Shown in pieces: positions 17,406 to 25,007 of a DNA stretch of 62,930 nucleotides (position 1 is the first letter of the stretch; each line of letters starts with the position of its first letter). The notes beneath the pieces were generated by a model. The model saw only the letters and a program-made list of their open reading frames with translations, was not told where the DNA came from and ran no database searches. The position numbers were made by a program, and so were the translations under genes. The DNA comes from Clostridia bacterium (GTDB lineage: Bacteria > Bacillota_A > Clostridia > Christensenellales > Aristaeellaceae): the NCBI GenBank assembly GCA_017481065.1, contig JAFUPT010000114.1, forward strand, positions 1 through 62,930, read 5' to 3'.

Positions 17406-17677
17406 TCTTCACCCTTCAGACGCTCGATTTCGGTCTTGGCGGCCTCCAGCTCCTGCTTTAGGCGGCGGATTTCATCCCGGGATTTCATCATATCGTCCGT
17501 AGCGTTCACGGCTGCGAGCACGGCCAGCTGGCCTGCGGGCAGCTTGGTGGCCTCGGAAAGCTCCTTCATTTTGCGGTTCACCCATGCGGCGACTTCCTGC
17601 ACATAGGCTTCGGAATCGTAAGTGGAGATGGCGTATTCCTTGCCGGCGATGCGAACGGTGGTTTTGATCTTCTGCAT
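17402..17677 (-). CDS. zapA: Cell division protein ZapA
   Basis: 91 residues; promotes FtsZ bundling at midcell. The N-terminal beta region (KIKTTVRIAGKEYAISTYDSEAYVQEVAAWV) is the ZapA signature. A helix and coiled coil follow (AVLAAVNATDDMMKSRDEI, then KQELEAAKTEIERLKGEE). The start at 17677 has GGAGG upstream; a seven-residue longer frame does not. It is the first gene of the operon with the U32 protein and mutS2. Confidence 0.9.
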   Translation of the reverse strand: MQKIKTTVRIAGKEYAISTYDSEAYVQEVAAWVNRKMKELSEATKLPAGQLAVLAAVNATDDMMKSRDEIRRLKQELEAAKTEIERLKGEE

Positions 17678-17713
17678 ATCGATATTCCTCCAGGGCACTT
17701 CTATCTAGCTTCT

Positions 17714-17742
17714 ATTATAGCACAGTTATGTTCATCCAACAA
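17714..17742 (-). promoter_or_regulatory. zapA operon promoter
   Basis: Minus-strand TATAAT (17714-17719) with a weak -35 (TTGTTG) 17 bases upstream. It lies 37 bases before the zapA start. Confidence 0.5.
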
Positions 17743-17802
17743 TGCAAAATTGGAACGAAGGAGGGGGAAGATGCATATCCTTGGAGCATGGAGGCGATGG
17801 GC

Positions 17803-17991
17803 ATGAGCAAGATTTGCGTGGGAAAGAGCGGAAGCGGGAGCAGCAGCGGCTCCCGGTCGAGGATTGTGGGCATCGTGCTGATGGCGATCGGCGCGCTGGT
17901 GCTGCTGCTGTTCGTGCCCTACTGGGTGTGGACGAGTGTGCTGGCGATCCTCTTGATCAGCATTGGATTTTTGATCTGGCGCTTCGGGTGA
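17803..17991 (+). CDS. Small two-helix membrane protein, unknown function
   Basis: 62 residues beginning MSKICVGKSGSGSSSGSRSR, a short Gly/Ser/Arg-rich head. A hydrophobic hairpin follows (IVGIVLMAIGALVLLLFV, then VWTSVLAILLISIGFLIW). The start is chosen for GGAGG eight bases upstream; a longer frame exists but has no ribosome site. The positively charged head suggests the N-terminus is cytoplasmic. No family recognised. It converges on rpmB. Confidence 0.65.
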   Translation: MSKICVGKSGSGSSSGSRSRIVGIVLMAIGALVLLLFVPYWVWTSVLAILLISIGFLIWRFG

Positions 17992-18133
17992 TGCGCAGGG
18001 TGCGGCCAACGAGCAGCATCCCTGCACCCTGCCAGAGGGACGGTATCCCTTTGGAATCCCCTGTAAGCGGCGCGATGCGCCGCTGGAAACAATGGATTAT
18101 CAGCAAATCGCGCCGCTGAATGGCGCGATTTGC
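17992..18133 (+). repeat. Hairpin-ladder element after the small membrane protein
   Basis: Plus-sense: GCAGGGTGC/GCATCCCTGC hairpin, linker ACCCTGC, hairpin around AGAGGGA/TCCCTTT, linker AATCCCCTGT, GCGGCGC/GCGCCGC hairpin, then a terminator stem GCAAATCGCGCC (18103-18114) with complement at 18122-18133. The same terminator stem sequence recurs at 20883. Confidence 0.7.
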
Positions 18134-18228
18134 CTTGCTGGGGATTCTTAAAGGCGTCATCCCCTTAAGCGGGAGCCTGGACGGCGCCCCGGCGTTACCT
18201 GAACCCGGCGTTCTCTCCAAAAACAAAA
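18134..18228 (-). repeat. Hairpin-ladder element after rpmB
   Basis: Minus-sense copy lying beyond the rpmB terminator: CTTAAGGGGATGACGCCTTTAAG-like hairpin followed by AATCCCCAGC and the shared terminator at 18103-18133. The gene-proximal part (GGAGAGAACGCC onward) is GC-rich and degenerate. Confidence 0.55.
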
Positions 18229-18266
18229 AAACAGACGGACTGCCAAATAGGGCAGCCCGCCTGTTT
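18229..18266 (-). terminator. rpmB terminator
   Basis: Minus-strand stem AAACAGGCGGGCTGCC pairing with GGCAGTCCGTCTGTTT around a 6-base loop, followed by T7. It starts 12 bases after the rpmB stop. Confidence 0.88.
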
Positions 18267-18277
18267 ATATGGATTAA

Positions 18278-18469
18278 TTACAGAGCGCGTTCGACCTTGT
18301 TGCTGCGCAGGCAGCGAGTGCAAACAGACATGCTCTTCGGAACGCCGTTAACGAGAACTTTTACCTTCTGCGTGTTCGGAGCCCAGGTGCGGCGCGTCTT
18401 GCGGTTGGAGTGGCTAACGTTATTGCCGAAAGTTACACCCTTACCACATACTTCACAAAACTTTCTCAT
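18278..18469 (-). CDS. rpmB: 50S ribosomal protein L28
   Basis: 63 residues, [24 protein letters not shown] onward. It is the zinc-type L28 form, with a CEVCGKG pair near the N-terminus and VCTRCLRS near residue 50, giving four candidate zinc-binding cysteines. AAGGAGG precedes the ATG. It is monocistronic, with a strong promoter and its own terminator. It is divergent from the asp23-fakA genes, the standard clostridial neighbourhood. Confidence 0.97.
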   Translation of the reverse strand: MRKFCEVCGKGVTFGNNVSHSNRKTRRTWAPNTQKVKVLVNGVPKSMSVCTRCLRSNKVERAL

Positions 18470-18515
18470 ACTCTATCACACCTCCTTCAAGGGTATGTCA
18501 CATCAAAACATTTGA

Positions 18516-18544
18516 ATTATAGCATCGAATGCGTGAAAACGCAA
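18516..18544 (-). promoter_or_regulatory. rpmB promoter
   Basis: Minus-strand TTGCGT (18539-18544), 17 bases, TATAAT (18516-18521) with extended TGC. Confidence 0.75.
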
Positions 18545-18636
18545 GTGGAATATATGTAAAATTCTGAAATTTGACGAAAATATTCTGCCCAGCCCAGGAA
18601 AATCCCTTCAAAAAGGGCGGATTTTTCGAGATATGC

Positions 18637-18665
18637 TTGCATATTTACGAAAAAGCAGTTATACT
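18637..18665 (+). promoter_or_regulatory. asp23-fakA promoter
   Basis: TTGCAT (18637-18642), 17 bases, TATACT (18660-18665). The start codon is about 98 bases downstream; the leader shows no strong structure. Confidence 0.7.
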
Positions 18666-18762
18666 GATAGTGAGTGGAATTAGAATCCGCTGCTGGAATA
18701 GGCATTCCCTTCCATACAATATGAGGAATGCACAGGCTCAAGTTCTGAACGGAGGTTTTGAC

Positions 18763-19113
18763 ATGGATTGCAAGTTTACAACCGATCTTGGCCTCGTGAC
18801 AGTCAACGACGATGTGCTCGTGCGCGTGGCAGGCTATGCCGCGCTGGATTGCTACGGCATTGTCGGCATGGCGTCCAAGCGCTCCACAGACGGTATCGTT
18901 CAGCTGATGGGCAGAGAAAACCTCGGACGGGGTGTGAAGATCCGCACTTCCGGGGATAAGGTAGATATTGACCTGTTCATCATCGTGGAATATGGTATTT
19001 CGATCAGCGCAGTTGCGGCATCGATCATCGAAACTGTGAAATACAAGGTAGAACATCTGACGGGTATTCCGGTCGGACGCGTAAATGTCTGCGTGGAAGA
19101 CATCCGCGTCTGA
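18763..19113 (+). CDS. Asp23/Gls24 family protein
   Basis: 116 residues beginning MDCKFTTDLGLVTVNDDVLVRVAGYAALDCYGIVGMAS, the standard Asp23 start. Later comes VDIDLFIIVEYGISISAVAASI and the end GIPVGRVNVCVEDIRV. GGAGG precedes this ATG; the open frame extends upstream but is not supported by a ribosome site. Proteins of this family (YloU) are almost always encoded just before FakA/YloV, as here. The role is envelope-related but not settled. Confidence 0.92.
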   Translation: MDCKFTTDLGLVTVNDDVLVRVAGYAALDCYGIVGMASKRSTDGIVQLMGRENLGRGVKIRTSGDKVDIDLFIIVEYGISISAVAASIIETVKYKVEHLTGIPVGRVNVCVEDIRV

Positions 19114-19128
19114 TAGATGGAGGATCAA

Positions 19129-20781
19129 ATGGCAATAACGAAGATAGACGGCATGATGCTCAAGGAGATGCTGTCCTCCGGTGCTGCGCTGCTGGTGCAG
19201 AACCGGGAGAGCGTCGATGCCCTGAATGTATTCCCCGTGCCGGATGGTGATACGGGCTCCAACATGTCCCAGACGATCACCGCCGCAATCAAGGAGATGA
19301 ACCTCAAGCGCTACACCGCCGCGAGCGATGTGGCGGACGCCGTTGCCCGCGGCGCGCTCAAGGGGGCCCGCGGCAATTCCGGCGTTATCTTAAGCCAGAT
19401 TCTGCGCGGCTTTGCCCGCGGCCTGGCCGGACATGAGGACATTGACTGCGCAACCCTGATCCGCGCCGTGCGCGAGGGCGCCAATACCGCCTATAAGGCC
19501 GTGATGAAGCCCAAGGAGGGCACGATCCTCACCGTGATCCGCGTGATTGCGGAGGATATGGAAAAGTCCGGCGGCAAATATGATGACCTGAAGGAGCTGT
19601 TTAAGTTCCTGCTGGCATCCGGCGATGCGATTCTCAAGAAGACGCCGGAGATGCTGCCTGTATTGAAGCAGGCGGGCGTGGTGGACAGCGGCGGCATGGG
19701 CCTGATGGTGATCTTCCGCGGCATGTACGCGGCCCTCACCGGCGAGACCATCGAAATTGAAAACGGCGGCGTTGCCGAGGGCACCATGCCCGGCGAATTC
19801 AACGATGACCACGGCGATCTTTCCGTGGAGGACATCGAATTCGGCTACTGCACAGAATTCATCGTTTCCCATCCCCGCCCGGATATGAAGGACGGCGATG
19901 TGGTGCGCCTGCGCAAGCGGCTGGAAAAGATTGGCGACTGCGTGCTCGTCATCTCCGATTTGTCGGTGGTGAAGGTGCATGTACATACCAATGAGCCGGG
20001 CAAGGCGCTGCAGTATGCGCTGGAGCTGGGCGAGCTGGACGCCATCAAGATCGATAATATGTTTGAGGAGGCCCGTGAGCGCGAGGCCAAGCGCGCCGAG
20101 GCCGAGGCTGCCAAGCAGAAGGAATACGGCATCGTGGCGGTTGCCCTGGGCGACGGCCTGGACGGCATCTTCAAGGAGCTCATGGTGGACCAGATCGTGG
20201 ACGGCGGCCAGACCATGAACCCCAGCATCCAGGACCTGGCGCAGGCTGTGGAGGCCACCCACGCCAAGAATGTGTTCATCCTGCCGAACAACACCAATAT
20301 TATCCTTGCGGCCCAGCAGGCCAGCGAGCTGACTGAGAAGAACGTGATCGTGCTGCCCACCAAGAGCGTGCCCATGGGCATCAGCGCGGCGCTGGCATTC
20401 TCCACGGAGATGAGCGTGGAGGACAACACCGCCGCCATGATCGAGGCAGCTGAAAATGTGCACACCGCTTCCATCACTTATGCCGTGCGCGATACCACCT
20501 ATGATGACCGCGAGATTCATCAGGGCGATATCATGGGCATGATTGACAACAAGCTGAATGTGCTCGGCAACGATATCTACCAGGTGGGCCTTGACGTCAC
20601 CGCGAAGATGGTGGAGGAGCACGAGGAAGCCGGCCTGATCACCGTGTATTACGGCAGCGATGTTGCCGAGGATGATGCGCAGAAGCTGGTGGACGCCCTC
20701 GCAGAGGAATACTCCGATTGCGATGTGGAGCTCCAGTACGGTGGACAGCCCCTGTACTATTACCTGATTGCGGTAGAGTGA
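19129..20781 (+). CDS. fakA: DAK2/DegV-type kinase, FakA (YloV) family
   Basis: 550 residues. The N-terminal DhaL-like nucleotide domain has NVFPVPDGDTGSNMSQT and ARGNSGVILSQILRGF, with VDSGGMGLMVI following. The C-terminal half includes DegV-like features. In staphylococci FakA phosphorylates fatty acids presented by FakB proteins; the assignment here is by family and by the Asp23-FakA-RecG synteny. The start is at 19129, because GGAGG lies five bases before this ATG; an ATG at 19117 would overlap that site. No fakB gene is in the window. Confidence 0.9.
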   Translation: MAITKIDGMMLKEMLSSGAALLVQNRESVDALNVFPVPDGDTGSNMSQTITAAIKEMNLKRYTAASDVADAVARGALKGARGNSGVILSQILRGFARGLAGHEDIDCATLIRAVREGANTAYKAVMKPKEGTILTVIRVIAEDMEKSGGKYDDLKELFKFLLASGDAILKKTPEMLPVLKQAGVVDSGGMGLMVIFRGMYAALTGETIEIENGGVAEGTMPGEFNDDHGDLSVEDIEFGYCTEFIVSHPRPDMKDGDVVRLRKRLEKIGDCVLVISDLSVVKVHVHTNEPGKALQYALELGELDAIKIDNMFEEAREREAKRAEAEAAKQKEYGIVAVALGDGLDGIFKELMVDQIVDGGQTMNPSIQDLAQAVEATHAKNVFILPNNTNIILAAQQASELTEKNVIVLPTKSVPMGISAALAFSTEMSVEDNTAAMIEAAENVHTASITYAVRDTTYDDREIHQGDIMGMIDNKLNVLGNDIYQVGLDVTAKMVEEHEEAGLITVYYGSDVAEDDAQKLVDALAEEYSDCDVELQYGGQPLYYYLIAVE

Positions 20782-20785
20782 CAGG

Positions 20786-20916
20786 GAACGGCAGGGACGC
20801 TGTCCCTGCACCCTGCCAAAGGAACATTGTCCCTTTGGAATTCCATCCATGCGATGCTGCGCATCGCAAAGAATAATTATTTGCAAATCGCGCCGCCCAA
20901 TGGCGCGATTTGTTTT
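20786..20916 (+). repeat. Hairpin-ladder element and terminator after fakA
   Basis: Plus-sense: AGGGACGCTGTCCCT hairpin, linker GCACCCTGC, CAAAGGAACATTGTCCCTTTG hairpin with one mismatch, linker GAATTCCATCC, TGCGATGC/GCATCGCA hairpin, then terminator GCAAATCGCGCC/GGCGCGATTTG (20883-20912) and T4. Confidence 0.75.
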
Positions 20917-20969
20917 ACAGAGGAAATTCGAAAATCGATATCATTTTATTTTATCTGGTACACGAAGTG

Positions 20970-21022
20970 CGCTGATACGGAGGGGTCCAGGGACAGCGTC
21001 CCCTGAACGTCCTCCCCAAAAA
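20970..21022 (-). repeat. Hairpin-ladder fragment upstream of recG
   Basis: Read on the minus strand: GGGGAGGACGTTC, hairpin AGGGGACGCTGTCCCT, GGACCCCTCCG. This matches the gene-proximal part of the copy after the PTS IIC-like gene. No minus-strand gene ends here, so it is an orphan. With the fakA element it fills the 261-base fakA-recG gap. Confidence 0.65.
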
Positions 21023-21042
21023 CAAAGAAAGGAGGGACACAC

Positions 21043-23043
21043 ATGGATATTTCCCTTGCATCCATCCGGGGCATCGGCCCGGCGCGGATGAAGGCGTTTG
21101 AGGCGGCGGGCATCCGCAGCGTGCGCGACCTTGTGATGTTCCTTCCGAAGGATTACCGGGATTTGAGCCAGTTCACGCCGCTCAGCGAAATCCGGCCCGG
21201 CCAGATGTGGTCGGTAAAGGTGCGGGTGGCGGGCGAGGTGAGCCAGAGGCGCGCGAGGAGGCTGGTGATTACCAAGGTTTATGTGACCGACGACAGCGAA
21301 ACCATGCCCGTGGTGTGGTATAACCAGCCGTGGCTGAAGGAACAGCTCACCAAGGGCCGGGAATTGATGCTCCACGGCAGGTGTGAGGTGCGCGGCGGCA
21401 GCATACAGCTGAGCAGTCCGGCAATCGAAAATGAGACGGGCTTGATTCCCGTGTACCGCAATATTCCCGGCATACCCGCCAAGGCCCTGCGCCAGAGCAT
21501 GGAGGCCGCATTGAAGGTGTGCGAAGGCCAATGGCCGGATGAGCTGCCGGAATCCATAAGAAGGAAATACGGCCTCTGCGAGCGCAACTTCGCCATGCGC
21601 AACGCCCACTTTCCCGACAGCAGGGAGGCCCTCGAGACCGCGCGGAGAAGGATCGCCTTTGAGGAGCTGCTGCTCTACCAGCTGGCCATTTCGCTGCTGC
21701 GGGGAAGGGGAGAGCCGGGCATTTCCATTCCCTTTGGGGATAATGAGACCGAAGGATTCTGGAAGAACATGCCCTTCCTGCCGACCAACGCCCAAAGGCG
21801 GGTGCTGGAGGAGGCGGCGAAGGATATGCGGTCTCCCTACGCGATGGCGCGCATGGTGCAGGGCGATGTGGGCAGCGGCAAGACGGCCATTGCCTTCGGC
21901 GCGATCTATCTTGCGTGGAAGGGCGGCTACCAGGCGGCGCTGATGGCGCCCACCGAGGTGCTTGCCCGCCAGCATTATGAGGGTGCGAAGGCCCTGCTGG
22001 AGCCGCTGGGCATGAAGATCGGCCTGCTCACCGGCAGCCTGACCGCCAAGCAGCACCGGCTCGCCCACGAGGCGGCGGCCAGCGGCGAATGGGATGTGGT
22101 GATCGGCACCCACGCGCTGATTACCGAGGGCGTGGAATACAAAAATCTCGGCCTCGCCGTGACCGATGAGCAGCACCGCTTCGGCGTGCGCCAGCGGACG
22201 ATGCTGGGCCGGAAGGGAGAAAAGCCCAATGTGCTGGTGATGTCCGCGACGCCGATTCCGAGGACGCTTTCGCTGATTCTCTACGGCGACCTGGATATTT
22301 CCATCATTGATGAACTGCCGCCGGGCCGCAAGCAGGTGCGCACCCGCATCGTGCCCGAGGACAAGCGCGAGGGCATGTATGGCTTTTTGCGCAAGGAGGT
22401 GCAGGCGGGCAGGCAGGTGTATGTAGTATGCCCCCTGGTGGAGGAATCCGAGGCGGTGGACGCGCGGCCTGCCGAGCAGGTGTACGAGGATTTGCGCACC
22501 CGGGATTTGCCGGATCTGCGCATCGAGCTGGTGCACGGGCGCATGAAGGCGGCGGATAAGGACGCCGTATTGGAGAAGTTCCGCAGCGGCGGGGCGGATG
22601 TGCTGGTGTCCACCACGGTGATCGAGGTGGGCGTGAACGTGCCCAACGCCAGCGTGATGGTGATCGAAAATGCCGAGAGGTTTGGCCTTGCCCAGCTGCA
22701 CCAGCTGCGCGGCAGGGTTGGCCGCGGCAGCGACGAGGCATGGTGCTTCCTGATGGCGGAATCCAATGAGCGGCTGAAATTCCTCTCCTCCACCACAGAT
22801 GGATTCAAAATTGCCCAGAAGGACATGGAGATTCGCGGCCCGGGCGATTTGTTCGGCACGCGGCAGTCCGGCACGATTGTCGTCGGCGTGAGTACCCTTG
22901 CGGGCGACACGCAGCTGCTCAAAACCGTATACGATGAGGCGCGGGAGCTTCTGCGCAATGCCGAAAGCGAGGATGCAAAAACCGTGATTGCCCTTGCGGA
23001 AGCGGCGTATGTGCAGAAGTTTAAGGACGCTGCGCTGAACTGA
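21043..23043 (+). CDS. recG: ATP-dependent DNA helicase RecG
   Basis: Branch-migration helicase that remodels stalled forks and Holliday junctions; 666 residues, normal length. The N-terminal wedge domain begins with a helix-hairpin-helix-like GIGPARMKAFEAAGI and an OB fold. Helicase motifs are Walker A GDVGSGKTA (about residue 274), DEQH box in VTDEQHRFGVRQR (about 375), SATPIPRT, and motif VI LHQLRGRVGRG (about 551). RecG commonly carries DEQH. AAAGGAGG precedes the ATG. It follows fakA as in most Clostridia. Confidence 0.96.
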   Translation: MDISLASIRGIGPARMKAFEAAGIRSVRDLVMFLPKDYRDLSQFTPLSEIRPGQMWSVKVRVAGEVSQRRARRLVITKVYVTDDSETMPVVWYNQPWLKEQLTKGRELMLHGRCEVRGGSIQLSSPAIENETGLIPVYRNIPGIPAKALRQSMEAALKVCEGQWPDELPESIRRKYGLCERNFAMRNAHFPDSREALETARRRIAFEELLLYQLAISLLRGRGEPGISIPFGDNETEGFWKNMPFLPTNAQRRVLEEAAKDMRSPYAMARMVQGDVGSGKTAIAFGAIYLAWKGGYQAALMAPTEVLARQHYEGAKALLEPLGMKIGLLTGSLTAKQHRLAHEAAASGEWDVVIGTHALITEGVEYKNLGLAVTDEQHRFGVRQRTMLGRKGEKPNVLVMSATPIPRTLSLILYGDLDISIIDELPPGRKQVRTRIVPEDKREGMYGFLRKEVQAGRQVYVVCPLVEESEAVDARPAEQVYEDLRTRDLPDLRIELVHGRMKAADKDAVLEKFRSGGADVLVSTTVIEVGVNVPNASVMVIENAERFGLAQLHQLRGRVGRGSDEAWCFLMAESNERLKFLSSTTDGFKIAQKDMEIRGPGDLFGTRQSGTIVVGVSTLAGDTQLLKTVYDEARELLRNAESEDAKTVIALAEAAYVQKFKDAALN

Positions 23044-23046
23044 TGA

Positions 23047-23164
23047 GAAGATGCTTAGGGGCTTTGCCCCTAAGAACCCCACTTAAGGCTCCGCCTTAAG
23101 AATCCGCCAAGGGGGATGATCCCCCTTGGAACCCTCAGCAAAAGGCATGCATACGCATGCCTTT
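23047..23164 (+). repeat. Hairpin-ladder element and terminator after recG
   Basis: Three ladder hairpins: CTTAGGGGC/GCCCCTAAG, CTTAAGGC/GCCTTAAG and CAAGGGGGATGATCCCCCTTG, each followed by an AACCCC-, AATCCG- or GAACCC-type linker. Then comes a terminator AAAGGCATGC/GCATGCCTTT (23141-23164) with a T-rich tail. The stems differ wholly from those of other copies yet pair perfectly. Confidence 0.8.
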
Positions 23165-23175
23165 GAATATTTTTT

Positions 23176-23282
23176 GAAAATTGTGCCCGCTCCGGGCGCG
23201 ATTTTCATTTATGAGGGGTGCAGGGGAAATCATTTCCCCTGCCAGGGTTCCAAGGGACAGCGTCCCTTGGCGTTGATCGCAG
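23176..23282 (-). repeat. Hairpin-ladder element, minus-sense orphan copy before SASP
   Basis: Minus-sense: CCAAGGGAC/GTCCCTTGG hairpin, linker AACCCTGG, GCAGGGGAAATGATTTCCCC hairpin, ACCCCTCATAA, then a terminator-like stem (23176-23206) with the GGAGC loop core. There is no minus-strand gene before it. The rest of the 378-base recG-SASP gap (23283-23405) holds only a short CTGCGA/TCGCAG hairpin at 23384-23399 and no clear promoter. Confidence 0.7.
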
Positions 23283-23421
23283 AATTTCCCAGTGCACAAT
23301 TTCCAGTTTAATTGATTGGCGGCTGGTCAAAATAGCTCCAGACTGATTCGGACGAACGCCCGAAACGGTCGAAATCAATCAAGCTGCGAAGCATCGCAGA
23401 TCGAAAAAGGAGATTGCAATT

Positions 23422-23622
23422 ATGAAGAATTCCAGCATCAACGTACCGGAAGCACGCCAGGCCATGGCCAACATGAAGCAGGAAGTTGCCAACGAACTGG
23501 GCATCACCCTGAACAAGGACTACAACGGCAACCTGAGCTCCAAGGATGCAGGCCACATCGGCGGCAACATGGTCAAGAAGATGATCGAGGCACAGGAGCG
23601 CTCCATGAGCGGCGCACGCTAA
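23422..23622 (+). CDS. Alpha/beta-type small acid-soluble spore protein
   Basis: 66 residues. The family core ANELGITLNKDYNGNLSSKDAG is followed by HIGGNMVKKMIEAQE. These proteins coat DNA in dormant spores and are cleaved by the GPR protease at the conserved E-LG-I region at germination. AAAGGAG precedes the ATG. A sigma-G promoter was looked for in the upstream 120 bases and none was convincing. The presence of this gene places the genome in a sporulating lineage, although it does not prove the strain sporulates. SASP next to recG is usual clostridial gene order. Confidence 0.93.
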   Translation: MKNSSINVPEARQAMANMKQEVANELGITLNKDYNGNLSSKDAGHIGGNMVKKMIEAQERSMSGAR

Positions 23623-23635
23623 AGATAAACGCAAA

Positions 23636-23671
23636 GAGGGTTCCGGATAGCTTGTCCGGAACCCTCGGTTT
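23636..23671. terminator. SASP terminator
   Basis: GAGGGTTCCGGA (23636-23647), 7-base loop, TCCGGAACCCTC (23655-23666), then GGTTTTTA. It can also act on the minus strand for the U32 gene that converges on it. Confidence 0.88.
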
Positions 23672-23674
23672 TTA

Positions 23675-23784
23675 TGAAGGGGAGACGGTTTTCTCCCTCA
23701 TCAGGGGAGGCGGGGTTTTCTCCCTTTTTATGCTGGGGTTTCCAAGGGGAATCATTCCCTTTGGCAGTGTTCCCCGAGCGTCTC
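23675..23784 (-). repeat. Hairpin-ladder element after the TrhP-like gene
   Basis: Minus-sense: GAGACGCTCGGGG, CCAAAGGGAATGATTCCCCTTGG hairpin (one G-U pair), linker AAACCCCAGC, then two GGGAGAAAAC-type segments with CTCCC partners. Confidence 0.6.
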
Positions 23785-25005
23785 TCACTTTTCAATCCTT
23801 ACCCGCAAAAGATCGCCCTCGGAGACCTGCGCATCGCAGGCCATGGTGTAAATTTCGCTGGGGCGGGACGCGGCGGTGACGGAAATTCCCTCATTGTCCA
23901 GCATTTCCCGGGCGGTGAAGGCTTGGTTCAGGCTGTCCGGGGAGAGGATTTCGATCCGGTCGCCCTCGAAAATGCGGTTGCGGATTTCTACGGCGATCCT
24001 GCCGCCCTGAACCTCCTTCACCACGCCCACGAAGTTCGTATCCTGCAGGTAGCTGCCGTCGTCCGGCTTGTGGTGCTTCATTTCACCGAAGTAGAAGCCG
24101 CTGGCGTAGGGGCGGTGGCTGGCGGCGTTCAGCTCCCGCTGGAGCAGCTCTATCTGTTCCTTGGAAGATGTGCCATTGAGGATGCCGTCGATGCGCTTGC
24201 GGTAGGCATTGGTGACGGTGGCCACATAGAAGGGAGACTTCATCCTGCCCTCGATCTTGAAGGATACCACGCCCGCATCCATCACCTGGTCCAGGAAGGG
24301 CAGGCAGTTCATATCGAAGGAGGAGAGGATGGTCATGCCGCGCTCGTCCTCCTCCACGGGGAAGTATTCGCCGGGGCGGGATTCCTCCATCAGGTGGTAC
24401 TTCCAGCGGCAGGACTGGGTGCAGGCCCCCTTGTTGGCGCTGCGGCCGGTGAGGTAGGCGGAGATCATGCATCTGCCGGAATAGGACATGCACATTGCGC
24501 CATGCACGAAGGCCTCCAGCTCCAGATCATCCGGGATGCGGGAGCGGAGTTCGCGGATATCATTGAGGCTCATCTCCCGGCCGAGCACGATGCGCTTCAC
24601 GCCGAGGTCGTAATAGACGTTTGCGGCGGAGTAGTTCAGGCAGTTTGCCTGGGTGCTGACATGCACGGGGAGATTGGGCGCGGCCTTGCGGATGGCGGAG
24701 ATCAGGCCGAGGTCGGACACGATCACGGCGTCTGCGCCGATGGCCTCGAGGGCCTGGGCGTAATCGGCGGCAGCGTCGATCTCCCGGTTGGAGGCGAAGG
24801 CGTTTACTGTGACATAGAGCTTTTTCCCCTGGGCATGGGCGAGCTTTGCGCCTTCGGCCAGGGTTTCCATGGTGAAGCCCACGCTGCCCGCGCGCAGCTG
24901 CAGCAGCGGGCCGCCGGCATACACTGCATCCGCGCCGAAGCGCAGGGCTGTTTTGAGTCTCTCAAGATCGCCGGCGGGGGCGAGGAGTTCAAATTGTTTG
25001 TTCAT
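23785..25005 (-). CDS. U32-family protein, TrhP-like tRNA hydroxylation protein
   Basis: 406 residues. It begins FELLAPAGDLERLKTALRFGADAVYAGG. The cysteine-bearing core is FVHGAMCMSYSGRCMISAYLTGRSANKGACTQSCRW (about 165-200), then SFKIEGRMKSPFYVATV, and a C-terminal beta domain (VVKEVQGGRIAVEIRN, FEGDRIEIL). Short U32 proteins of this type (TrhP/YegQ) are needed for 5-hydroxyuridine formation in tRNA. ATG at 25005 is preferred; TTG at 25011 overlaps the upstream stop. It is the second gene after the YesL-like membrane protein, two bases apart. Confidence 0.85.
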   Translation of the reverse strand: MNKQFELLAPAGDLERLKTALRFGADAVYAGGPLLQLRAGSVGFTMETLAEGAKLAHAQGKKLYVTVNAFASNREIDAAADYAQALEAIGADAVIVSDLGLISAIRKAAPNLPVHVSTQANCLNYSAANVYYDLGVKRIVLGREMSLNDIRELRSRIPDDLELEAFVHGAMCMSYSGRCMISAYLTGRSANKGACTQSCRWKYHLMEESRPGEYFPVEEDERGMTILSSFDMNCLPFLDQVMDAGVVSFKIEGRMKSPFYVATVTNAYRKRIDGILNGTSSKEQIELLQRELNAASHRPYASGFYFGEMKHHKPDDGSYLQDTNFVGVVKEVQGGRIAVEIRNRIFEGDRIEILSPDSLNQAFTAREMLDNEGISVTAASRPSEIYTMACDAQVSEGDLLRVRIEK

Positions 25006-25007
25006 AG

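Noticed and set aside
18571..18762. N-terminal extension of the Asp23 protein
   Set aside because: The frame is open, but the promoter at 18637-18665 lies inside it, the GGAGG precedes the later ATG, and family members begin at that point.
23283..23421. Sigma-G promoter for the SASP gene
   Set aside because: No pair fitting the sigma-G -35 and CATNNTA -10 at the right spacing was found by eye.
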